Translations under genes and position numbers: made by a program
Assembly (NCBI GenBank): GCA_018699075.1
Contig: JABIPV010000395.1
Location: 1 to 5,548 of the forward strand
Reading direction: 5' to 3'
Origin: Kordiimonadaceae bacterium
GTDB taxonomy: Bacteria > Pseudomonadota > Alphaproteobacteria > Sphingomonadales > Emcibacteraceae
DNA length: 5,548 nt
Notes under the pieces: generated by a model
The model's database searches: none
Told to the model about the DNA's origin: nothing
The model's input: only the letters and a program-made list of their open reading frames with translations
Part shown: positions 1-5,430 of the stretch, one piece after another
How the letters are laid out: each line of letters begins with the position of its first letter
Numbering within the stretch: the stretch's first letter is position 1

Positions 1-794
1 ATAAGGATAATATTTTCGGCTATTCGTTCGCTTAATAATGAAAAAAACTCACGATTTAAATAAGGTCGTCCCCATTTTCGATTGGCGGTATTTAGGTAAA
101 ATTCAAAATAGTGATCCCAGTGATGTTCTTGAATGTCATTGGCTTTCAGTATTTCGATCTCAATATTATTTTCAAGTGCTATCCGTCGTTCTTTTGTAAT
201 GTTTTTACGTTTTCGAGATGATAACGCTTGTAAAAATTGATTAAATGAGCGGTAATTATTATTTAGCCAATGAAATTGTTGATCTTGACGTAACATAAGC
301 CCATGTGACGTCATGGCGTCAATATCTTCGCCCTGTAAAAAAGTAAAATGGAGTGATGATACACCGCATTTTTGTGCGTGTTCTATCGCACCTTGTAACA
401 AAAATGATTTCGTCGTTTTTAAGGGTGCATCCGGGTGGACCATAAGACGAGGGCTTGTCACAGGGCTAAAAGGAATAGAACACTGTAGCTTTGGGTAATA
501 TCGGCCTCCGGAATTTTCATAAGCATTTGCCCATGAATGATCAAACACATACTCCCCTTGGGAGTGGCTTTTAAGATAAAGCGGCATTACGCCGATTACA
601 TTATTTTCATCATTCCTAACAATCACATTCTGTGTGTACCATCCTGCCTCTGGGACCGCACATTCACTGTCTTCGAGGGCACTTAAAAACCCATATGAGC
701 AAAATGGGTTTAGCCCTGTTACATCTTGAAAAGCACAAGCATCCCATTCTTCTTTGGAGACATTATGTATAGAGTTGATGATTTCAATTTTCAT
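1..794 (-). CDS. COG3146/DUF482 FemAB-like (GNAT-fold) protein, 3' end cut by window edge
   Basis: Seen: an open frame of 264 codons from ATG at 794-792 to the left edge with no stop, so the C-terminus is missing. Recognisable family blocks are FCSYGFLSALE (31-41), a GW at 51-52, PLYLKSHSQGEYVFDHSWA (71-89), GRYYPKLQCSIPFSPV (97-112), SPRLMV (114-119), LHFTFL (148-153), and a basic SSRKRKNITKERR run (192-204) followed by NRKWGRPYL (238-246). Known: this is the signature of COG3146 (PF04339, FemAB-like acyltransferase fold), often named 'peptidogalycan biosynthesis protein' or GNAT N-acetyltransferase. Members are roughly 370-400 residues, so about a third is outside the window. The substrate is not established. 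It is cytoplasmic, with no signal peptide or membrane segment. The start follows the ridA-type stop by 18 bp; a stop at 813-815 in this frame blocks extension, and the N-terminus aligns with the family. No clear Shine-Dalgarno precedes it, so translation may depend on coupling to the upstream gene. Confidence 0.9.
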   Translation of the reverse strand, partial: MKIEIINSIHNVSKEEWDACAFQDVTGLNPFCSYGFLSALEDSECAVPEAGWYTQNVIVRNDENNVIGVMPLYLKSHSQGEYVFDHSWANAYENSGGRYYPKLQCSIPFSPVTSPRLMVHPDAPLKTTKSFLLQGAIEHAQKCGVSSLHFTFLQGEDIDAMTSHGLMLRQDQQFHWLNNNYRSFNQFLQALSSRKRKNITKERRIALENNIEIEILKANDIQEHHWDHYFEFYLNTANRKWGRPYLNREFFSLLSERIAENIIL

Positions 795-812
795 TATTGT
801 ATATTTTATTAA

Positions 813-1283
813 TTATGAAATTTCGATTAGCGCATCAATTTCAACAGGTACATTTAAGGGAAGTGCATTTGTACCAACTGCCGAACGGGAATGTTTACCC
901 GCATCCCCAAATACGGCAACCATAAGATCGGAAGCTCCATTTACGATCGCTGGCTGGCCTGGGAAACTATCGGTACAATTAACAAACGCCCCTAATTTCA
1001 CAATCCGTACTACACGGCCTAAATCACCATCGCAAGCGGCATTAATTTGCGAAATAATATTTATGGCACATAGACGGGCAGCTTTAACAGCATCTTCTGG
1101 AGTAACTTCTTGACCCACTTTACCCAGATACGGAAGCTTCCCTTCATTATTGAGCGGTAATTGTCCGGAAACGGAAAGCAGATTGCCCGTTTGAACATAA
1201 GTAACATAGTTTGCAACAGGGGCAACGGGAACAGGAAGGGTAATGCCTAGATCATCTAGGTTTTGTTTAGGCGAATTGCTCAT
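813..1283 (-). CDS. RidA-family protein (YjgF/YER057c/UK114), long ~155-residue subgroup
   Basis: Seen: 156 residues opening MSNSPKQNLDDLGITLP, then the Rid core: NLLSVSGQLPLN (34-45), a central ARLCAINIISQINAA helix (69-83), the VVRIVKLGAFVN strand (91-102), NGASDLMVAVFGDAGKHSRSAVG, and a closing VPVEIDALIEI. R133 and E148 are 15 residues apart, the same spacing as R105 and E120 of E. coli RidA, so the enamine/imine-binding arginine appears present. Known: RidA proteins hydrolyse reactive 2-aminoacrylate and other enamine/imine intermediates from PLP enzymes. This longer subgroup, with extra N-terminal residues, is less well characterised than the ~128-residue archetype, so imine deaminase activity is likely but not certain. 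It is soluble and cytoplasmic. The start is supported by GGAG 5 nt upstream (1289-1292), which lies inside an inverted repeat. It is probably cotranscribed with the COG3146 gene 18 bp downstream. Confidence 0.93.
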   Translation of the reverse strand: MSNSPKQNLDDLGITLPVPVAPVANYVTYVQTGNLLSVSGQLPLNNEGKLPYLGKVGQEVTPEDAVKAARLCAINIISQINAACDGDLGRVVRIVKLGAFVNCTDSFPGQPAIVNGASDLMVAVFGDAGKHSRSAVGTNALPLNVPVEIDALIEIS

Positions 1284-1286
1284 TGT

Positions 1287-1321
1287 ATCTCCATTATTGT
1301 TTATTAATTTATAATGGAGAT
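1287..1321 (-). promoter_or_regulatory. Perfect 11-bp inverted repeat covering the RBS of the RidA-family gene
   Basis: Seen: ATCTCCATTAT at 1287-1297 and its exact reverse complement ATAATGGAGAT at 1311-1321, with a 13-nt A/T loop. In minus-strand RNA the 3' arm contains the gene's GGAGA Shine-Dalgarno and ends 3 nt before the AUG, while the 5' arm carries the complementary UCUCC. If the whole repeat is transcribed, the RBS would be sequestered. If transcription instead starts inside the loop (a weak TATAAA lies at about 1308-1313), the repeat is better read as a protein operator. There is no U-tract after the stem, so it is not a terminator for the upstream GGDEF gene. The repeat is certain; its role is inferred. 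Confidence 0.6.
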
Positions 1322-1358
1322 TACGATGTTTTTAATGATAATAAAAGCAATTAGATCA

Positions 1359-2069
1359 TTATGTTAAATGATATTTTTTAGGGTTATTTTTACGAGACCT
1401 TTTATTTTCGTACATGGCCTTATCAGCAACATTAAAAATATCTTCCATTGAACTGTCTTGATTAATGACAGCAAAACCCATACTTGCACTTGTATGTAAA
1501 TTAATATCTTCATAATTAAGAGTGATTTTTCTAAGATTATGGCGAATTAGTCCTGCACGATCTTTTGCTTTGTCAATATTACATTTAGTAAGTAAAAGTC
1601 CGAATTCATCGCCGGACATACGCGCGGCCGCATCCGTTTTACGGATAGATTGCTCCAGAATAGATCCCACACGCTTGAGCATGGCATCACCGGCGTTATG
1701 TCCATATGTATCATTAATGTTTTTAAAGTTATCAAGGTCTATATATACAAAAAGGCTCGCTTCTTGATATCTTTTTGCGCGCGCAATTGCATGGATAATC
1801 TCATTCTCAAAACCAAGTCTATTCATAAGGCCCGTAATAAGGTCAGTAGCGGCAATGGATTCAAGATTTGATATCATTTCCTTTTGATCAGCAATCGTTT
1901 GCTCTGCTGCGGACGCATAATCAAGGATTTCTGAAAGTGCTTTCCAATTTTGTAATGTTAGACCATCAGCAGACTGATGAAACTTTTTAATCAATTCAGA
2001 TGCAGCTTCACTTATTTTAAATGTAGAATTCTCAAGTTGAATTTCTCGATTATATTGTATGATATTCAT
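1359..2069 (-). CDS. GGDEF-domain protein (probable diguanylate cyclase, SGDEF variant)
   Basis: Seen: 236 residues. Residues 1-70 form a soluble, helical, charged N-terminus with a likely coiled-coil linker (about 50-70) and no recognised sensor domain. Residues 71-230 are a GGDEF domain with, in order, ATDLITGLMNRLGFE (74-88), FVYIDLDNFKNINDTYGHNAGD (107-128; metal and GTP-binding Asp, Asn and His present), the I-site RKTD (143-146), the A-site SGDEF (152-156), SASMGFA and ADKAMYENKR. Known: GGDEF enzymes condense two GTP into c-di-GMP, and RxxD five residues before the A-site gives product inhibition. The first Gly of GGDEF is Ser here; small substitutions there are tolerated in some active enzymes, so activity is likely but unproven. 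Start: ATG at 2069 with AAGGA at 2076-2080. A TTG start 30 bp upstream would coincide with the predicted transcription start and lacks such an RBS. A strong sigma-54 promoter precedes the gene. Confidence 0.92.
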   Translation of the reverse strand: MNIIQYNREIQLENSTFKISEAASELIKKFHQSADGLTLQNWKALSEILDYASAAEQTIADQKEMISNLESIAATDLITGLMNRLGFENEIIHAIARAKRYQEASLFVYIDLDNFKNINDTYGHNAGDAMLKRVGSILEQSIRKTDAAARMSGDEFGLLLTKCNIDKAKDRAGLIRHNLRKITLNYEDINLHTSASMGFAVINQDSSMEDIFNVADKAMYENKRSRKNNPKKYHLT

Positions 2070-2075
2070 TACGCG

Positions 2076-2080
2076 TCCTT
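2076..2080 (-). promoter_or_regulatory. Shine-Dalgarno (AAGGA) fixing the start of the GGDEF gene
   Basis: Minus-strand AAGGA followed by CGCGTA and then ATG (2069-2067). This selects the 236-residue form over a possible TTG start at 2099. The longer form would add ten residues, including several aromatic ones, that are not expected in a GGDEF linker. Confidence 0.7.
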
Positions 2081-2107
2081 TTATATAAAAATACTTCAAT
2101 GATATTT

Positions 2108-2125
2108 ATGCAAAAGATGTGCCAA
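2108..2125 (-). promoter_or_regulatory. Sigma-54 (RpoN) -24/-12 promoter of the GGDEF gene
   Basis: Seen on the minus strand: TTGGCACATCTTTTGCAT. It matches the sigma-54 consensus YTGGCACG-N4-TTGCW at every position except G to A after TGGCAC. The GG (2123-2122) and GC (2111-2110) doublets have the required 12-bp phase. The predicted transcription start is near 2098, giving a leader of about 29 nt before the ATG at 2069. Orientation, spacing and match quality agree. Inference: the gene is switched by an enhancer-binding protein, whose site would be expected roughly 100-200 bp upstream, where the direct repeat at 2230-2247 lies. I see no -35/-10 promoter for this gene that competes well. Confidence 0.75.
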
Positions 2126-2177
2126 TGGTTAAGGTGTTGATATATATAGGTTAAATATAAATTTTATTTAAGGTTTT

Positions 2178-2203
2178 AAAAAAAAGGTAAAAGTTACCCT
2201 TTT
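2178..2203 (-). terminator. Weak A/T-flanked hairpin, possibly a terminator for minus-strand transcripts
   Basis: Seen: arms AAAAAGGTAA (2181-2190) and TTACCCTTTT (2194-2203) around a 3-nt loop. Read on the minus strand, the RNA can form a 10-bp stem with one G-U wobble and then runs into further U residues (the A run begins at 2178). On the plus strand the same position is an A-C mismatch and the trailing T run is short. The position, upstream of the sigma-54 promoter, suggests it could insulate that promoter from read-through. The GC core is only 4-5 pairs, so it may equally be an operator half-site pair or chance in A/T-rich DNA. Confidence 0.25.
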
Positions 2204-2229
2204 GTTATAGGAAAAATAGCCTTAAGTAT

Positions 2230-2247
2230 GGTTAATTAAAGGTTAAT
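2230..2247. promoter_or_regulatory. CtrA/OmpR-type direct repeat (GGTTAAT x2, 11-bp phase)
   Basis: Seen: GGTTAAT at 2230-2236 and again at 2241-2247, separated by TAAA. This gives TTAA-N7-TTAA; on the minus strand it reads TTAACCTTTAATTAAC, a full match to the alphaproteobacterial CtrA consensus TTAA-N7-TTAAC. The 7-4-7 layout is typical of OmpR-family response regulators in general. It lies about 135-150 bp upstream of the predicted sigma-54 start and about 54 bp upstream of the predicted PhoX-gene start, so it could serve either. The site is A/T-only apart from the GG/CC flanks, in A/T-rich DNA, so a chance match is possible. Confidence 0.4.
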
Positions 2248-2257
2248 ATATCAGTAG

Positions 2258-2286
2258 TTGCAATAATATGGCTGATCATTAATAAT
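2258..2286 (+). promoter_or_regulatory. Candidate sigma-70-type promoter of the PhoX-family gene
   Basis: Seen: TTGCAA at 2258-2263, a 17-bp spacer, then AATAAT at 2281-2286 (five of six matches to TATAAT; the -35 matches four of six). The predicted start near 2293 would leave a leader of about 35 nt before the ATG at 2328. The direct repeat at 2230-2247 lies immediately upstream, where an activator could sit. The alternative TTGACG at 2290-2295 has no good -10 at the right distance. No convincing Pho box is visible despite the gene's family. Confidence 0.4.
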
Positions 2287-2327
2287 AAATTGACGTCACC
2301 TTTAAATAGACAGGAATAGTAGTACAG

Positions 2328-3704
2328 ATGAGCTTGACACGTAGAAAATTCGTAGTAAGTGCCAGTACATTGGCATTTGGAGGACTTTTAAGAGGTCTAA
2401 CGGATAAAGCCTTTGCTGCTGGCTTTGAAAGTATTACTGGATATGGTTCTTTAATGCCTGATCCGGATAATATCTTTGATTTACCAGAAGGTTTCTCATA
2501 CAAAATCATATCCGCCCAAGGTGATAAAATGGATGACGGTTATTTGGTCCCAGATATGGCCGATGGGATGGGGTGCTTCCCACTGGAAGGATCACATGTT
2601 GCGTTGATACGAAATCATGAAATCAGTTACGGAAGCCGTGATAAACCTATGTCAACTATGCAAAAACCATTGATGCCTTTTGCTTATGACCATTCAGATG
2701 AAAATGAACCTCTACCGGGGGGCACGACAACGATTATTTATGATACAGCCACTGGAAAACGGGTTAAAGAATATCTGAGTTTACTTGGTACACTTACGAA
2801 TTGTGCGGGTGGTACCACACCGTGGGGAAGTTGGCTTAGTTGTGAAGAAAATGTTGCTAGAGCAGGCGAGGGCGGACAAAAAGACCATGGATGGGTTTTT
2901 GAAGTGCCGGTTAAGCAAGATAAATTAACAAATATCTTACCGTTGAAAGAAATGGGACGCTTTAACCATGAAGCTGCTGCAGTGGATCCGAAAACAGGTA
3001 TTGTTTATTTAACAGAAGATCGGCCAAATAGCTTATTCTACAGGTTTATACCAAATCAATATGGTGAACTTAGTAAAGGTGGCAAATTACAAGCACTAGC
3101 CATTCAAGGCCAGACGGCAGGATTTGATACACGAAATTGGGACGGTATAAATTTTAAACAAGGCAGTTGGTTACAGGTAAGTTGGATTGATTTGGATGAA
3201 ATAGATAGTCCTAATGATGACCTACGGGTGCGCGGTCATAATAACGGAGCCGCAATATTTGCAAGAGGCGAAGGGATATTTTGGGGTGATAATGAATTAT
3301 ATTTTTGCTGCACCAGTGGTGGGGAAAAAAATATTGGCCAAATCATGAGGTATAAACCCTCTATAAAAGAAGGTACAGCTGAAGAGAATGCGGATGGCGT
3401 TGTTTCTAGTGAACTTCAATTATTTTTTGAATCAGAAGATAAAAGCACTTTTAGCTTCGGAGATAATCTCACAGTTGCACCGAACGGGCACCTTCTTATC
3501 TGCGAAGATAATTATGATGATACGAGTGATTATATAAGAGGAATAACACCGGAAGGCGGGCTTTATACATTCGCTAAACTAAACATTGAAAGTGAACCCG
3601 CAGGCGTATGTTTCTCCCCTGATGGTGGAACGCTTTTTGTTAATATACAAAGTCCCACTAAGACGCTTGCAATTACGGGGCCTTGGGATAAGTTTTCTTC
3701 CTAA
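2328..3704 (+). CDS. PhoX-family (DUF839) alkaline-phosphatase-like protein, Tat-exported
   Basis: Seen: 458 residues with a twin-arginine leader (TRRKF at 4-8, hydrophobic stretch about 9-24, probable cleavage after AFA at 28-30). Family blocks follow: LPEGFSY (52-58), LIRNHE (93-98), NCAGGTTPWGSWLSCEE (158-174) with the family cysteine C159, GRFNHEAAAVDP (210-221), YLTEDR (227-232), FGDNLTVAPNGHLLICED (377-394) and GVCFSPDGGTLFVNIQSP (426-443). Known: PF05787/PhoX proteins are beta-propeller enzymes with an Fe-Ca cofactor that hydrolyse phosphate esters outside the cytoplasm. Tat export fits cofactor loading before secretion. Characterised PhoX enzymes are longer (about 600 residues or more), so this is a compact form and phosphatase activity is inferred. 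The start is chosen because it begins the Tat leader; AGGA (2312-2315) lies 12 nt upstream, a long spacing. The gene is divergent from the GGDEF gene and convergent with the amidohydrolase, 3 bp apart. Confidence 0.9.
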   Translation: MSLTRRKFVVSASTLAFGGLLRGLTDKAFAAGFESITGYGSLMPDPDNIFDLPEGFSYKIISAQGDKMDDGYLVPDMADGMGCFPLEGSHVALIRNHEISYGSRDKPMSTMQKPLMPFAYDHSDENEPLPGGTTTIIYDTATGKRVKEYLSLLGTLTNCAGGTTPWGSWLSCEENVARAGEGGQKDHGWVFEVPVKQDKLTNILPLKEMGRFNHEAAAVDPKTGIVYLTEDRPNSLFYRFIPNQYGELSKGGKLQALAIQGQTAGFDTRNWDGINFKQGSWLQVSWIDLDEIDSPNDDLRVRGHNNGAAIFARGEGIFWGDNELYFCCTSGGEKNIGQIMRYKPSIKEGTAEENADGVVSSELQLFFESEDKSTFSFGDNLTVAPNGHLLICEDNYDDTSDYIRGITPEGGLYTFAKLNIESEPAGVCFSPDGGTLFVNIQSPTKTLAITGPWDKFSS

Positions 3705-3707
3705 AAA

Positions 3708-5306
3708 TTACTCTGATCTTGGAACATTTGAAATAGCTAATGGTTTGTCTAATGACATGCTGGCTTCTATTTTAGCATCGCGTACCATGTTTCTTACGTC
3801 GGCGCGTAGTTTGAAAGCATCATAGACAATACCATCTTTTATAGTCCAACGGATGCCGCCAACGCGTTCTACGTCGCCGGTTTCTTCATTTAGTTTTACG
3901 GCACCTGTGCCGTACAGTACTTTGAAATTATGTAAAGGGTTTTCATCTACGATGGCAAGATCAGCTTTTTTACCAACTTGAAGACTGCCAATATCTTCTT
4001 CCATTTTAAGTTCTTCTGCATTGATGAGTGTGGCGGAACGGATAACTTCCAGCGGATGAAATCCTGCTTCCTGCATCAACTCGAATTCCTGAATATAGCC
4101 AAAACCGTAAAGGCTATAAATAAAACCTGTATCGCTACCAACACCGACTTTACCGCCTTTATTTTTATATTCATTCACAAATTGCATCCACAGTTTATAA
4201 TTTTCGTTCCATTCCACTTCATGTTTAGTGGTCCAGTAAAACCAGTAAGAGCCATGGGCAACCGGGCTAGGGCGATAAAAATCCCACAATGCAGGCATGG
4301 TATATTCATCATGCCAAATGGCACGGCTCATACGCATAAGGTCTCGGGATGCTACATAAATAGTGAAGGTAGGGTTTAATGCAAAATCTCGATCGAGCAA
4401 GGTTTGCATCACTTCATTCCATTTATCAGAACCCGGCTTGGCCGCTTGTTTCCAAAGTTTTCCGGCTTCGCCGAAGCGATCCATTTCATTGGTATAAATA
4501 TAATCTGATGGATAATCCTGAATAAGCCTATCTTCAAAAAGAGCTTCAGGAAGACCGTACCAATGTTCCATACTATCCAGTCCACGTGCAGAAGTATCAA
4601 GAACATTTGCATGGGTTACATCGGGTTGGGCATGATGCATGGTTGTTTCTAATCCAATTTTTTCGGCTTCATCAAGTGCTGCCCATAGTATTTCCTTAGG
4701 GGCACCAAAAAATTTAATGCCGTCACCGCCGTTACTCTTAATTTCACGTACTCGTTTTCTTGCATCTTCGACACTATCAATACCGCCGAAGGTAGGGAAT
4801 GCGACGATGCGTGGTGCGGTTATTTCATTTCTTTCGCTTTGCTTTTTTAAGCCTACAATTCTTGCGTCACCACCGGACCCTAAACTACGTATTGTCGTAA
4901 TTCCGTGACCCATTAAAAGTTTAAAAATATATTCCGGTGGAACATTTTGACCAGATTTTAAGGAATGGATATGGGAATGGATATTGATAAAACCAGGCAT
5001 GATATACTTACCAGTGACATCAATTTCTCTATCACCTTTTGCAGGGCGACGATCAGGATTAATTGGGCGCCCGGGAGTGCCGACCACCTTAATTTGTGTG
5101 ATGCGGTCATTCTCAATTACTACATCTGCGGGGCCATATGCAGGGGCGCCAGTGCCATCAATTATATATCCTCCGCGCAGGACTAGCCGTTCATATTGAC
5201 CTTCTCCTTCAGCGCGGTCAGGAACTTCGTTTTCCTGTGACAATAGAAACTGAGTTGATAAAATGAGTGCTGCAATTGAAAAGTTGATTAATTTAAAAAA
5301 CATCAT
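3708..5306 (-). CDS. Exported metal-dependent amidohydrolase (imidazolonepropionase/prolidase-like)
   Basis: Seen: 532 residues. A Sec signal peptide (MMFFK, hydrophobic about 6-22, ending near LLSQ) lacks a lipobox cysteine, indicating a periplasmic or secreted protein. The beta-sandwich strand LVLRGGYIIDGTGAPAYGPA (41-60) leads into the TIM-barrel. Metal-ligand candidates are all present: HSH (H110, H112) in GFINIHSH, K198 in GDGIKFFG as the carboxylatable lysine, H224 or H225 in TTMHH, H248 in SMEHWYG, and D392 in VGVGSDTGF. It closes with ATLINAEEL (426-434) and GSLQVGKKADLAIVDENP (440-457), typical of the superfamily. Known: these enzymes hydrolyse C-N bonds in cyclic amides, dipeptides or related substrates; the substrate here cannot be told. 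An aromatic-rich insert (W331, W341, W355, W358, W366, W373) precedes the final Asp and may shape the pocket. There are two tandem ATGs (5306 and 5303). No clear Shine-Dalgarno or promoter was found upstream. Confidence 0.9.
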   Translation of the reverse strand: MMFFKLINFSIAALILSTQFLLSQENEVPDRAEGEGQYERLVLRGGYIIDGTGAPAYGPADVVIENDRITQIKVVGTPGRPINPDRRPAKGDREIDVTGKYIMPGFINIHSHIHSLKSGQNVPPEYIFKLLMGHGITTIRSLGSGGDARIVGLKKQSERNEITAPRIVAFPTFGGIDSVEDARKRVREIKSNGGDGIKFFGAPKEILWAALDEAEKIGLETTMHHAQPDVTHANVLDTSARGLDSMEHWYGLPEALFEDRLIQDYPSDYIYTNEMDRFGEAGKLWKQAAKPGSDKWNEVMQTLLDRDFALNPTFTIYVASRDLMRMSRAIWHDEYTMPALWDFYRPSPVAHGSYWFYWTTKHEVEWNENYKLWMQFVNEYKNKGGKVGVGSDTGFIYSLYGFGYIQEFELMQEAGFHPLEVIRSATLINAEELKMEEDIGSLQVGKKADLAIVDENPLHNFKVLYGTGAVKLNEETGDVERVGGIRWTIKDGIVYDAFKLRADVRNMVRDAKIEASMSLDKPLAISNVPRSE

Positions 5307-5429
5307 TTGATTATTTCTGACAATCTACGTATTGATGCTATTTCGCCAGAAGAAGCACGAAAGCTTAAAACAAAATCTATTTTAAGTCGTGTTTATATTG
5401 AACCGTATGAACGGGAGGTAAAACAATAA
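5292..5429 (+). pseudogene. 3' tail of an unidentified gene, no credible start codon
   Basis: Seen: this frame opens after a stop at 5289-5291 and runs to TAA at 5427-5429. The part from 5307 encodes 40 residues with normal protein character, including SPEEARKLKTKS and IEPYEREVKQ at the end. There is no ATG or GTG start; only a TTG at 5307 without a ribosome-binding site. The first codons overlap the start of the amidohydrolase gene on the other strand. I do not recognise the family. The charged, helix-like end and the next gene's start 1 nt after its stop suggest the C-terminus of a real gene whose 5' part was lost, by deletion or by a misjoined assembly near 5300. A chance short frame is possible. 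Confidence 0.35.
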
Positions 5430-5430
5430 T

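Noticed and set aside
313..498. Plus-strand 61-codon frame opposite the COG3146 gene
   Set aside because: The minus-strand frame carries strong family motifs throughout this interval; this is its shadow.
754..1113. Plus-strand open frame of 119 codons opposite the RidA-family gene
   Set aside because: It is antisense to a clearly conserved protein, has no family resemblance and is explained by the codon pattern of the opposite strand.
1287..1321. Inverted repeat as a rho-independent terminator of the GGDEF gene
   Set aside because: The stem is A/T-rich and is followed by ACAATG, not a T-run; it overlaps the next gene's ribosome-binding site.
2069..2099. Ten-residue N-terminal extension of the GGDEF protein from a TTG start
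   Set aside because: The TTG coincides with the predicted sigma-54 transcription start and lacks an RBS, whereas ATG at 2069 has AAGGA at proper spacing.
2230..2247. Reading the 7-4-7 direct repeat as a Pho box
   Set aside because: The layout fits, but GGTTAAT matches CTGTCAT at only three of seven positions; CtrA is a much better match.
2291..2298. TGACGTCA perfect 8-bp palindrome upstream of the PhoX gene
   Set aside because: It is a single short palindrome with no second copy in the intergenic region and no recognised bacterial regulator assigned to it at this position.
3978..4379. Plus-strand 133-codon frame (and shorter ones at 4639-4908, 4965-5199) opposite the amidohydrolase
   Set aside because: They are antisense to a complete amidohydrolase with all ligands; their compositions look like reverse-strand translations.
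5307..5430. A sigma-70 promoter for the amidohydrolase on the minus strand
   Set aside because: The best pair (TTCAAT, 17 bp, TAGATT) matches poorly at both boxes, so it is not reported as a feature.
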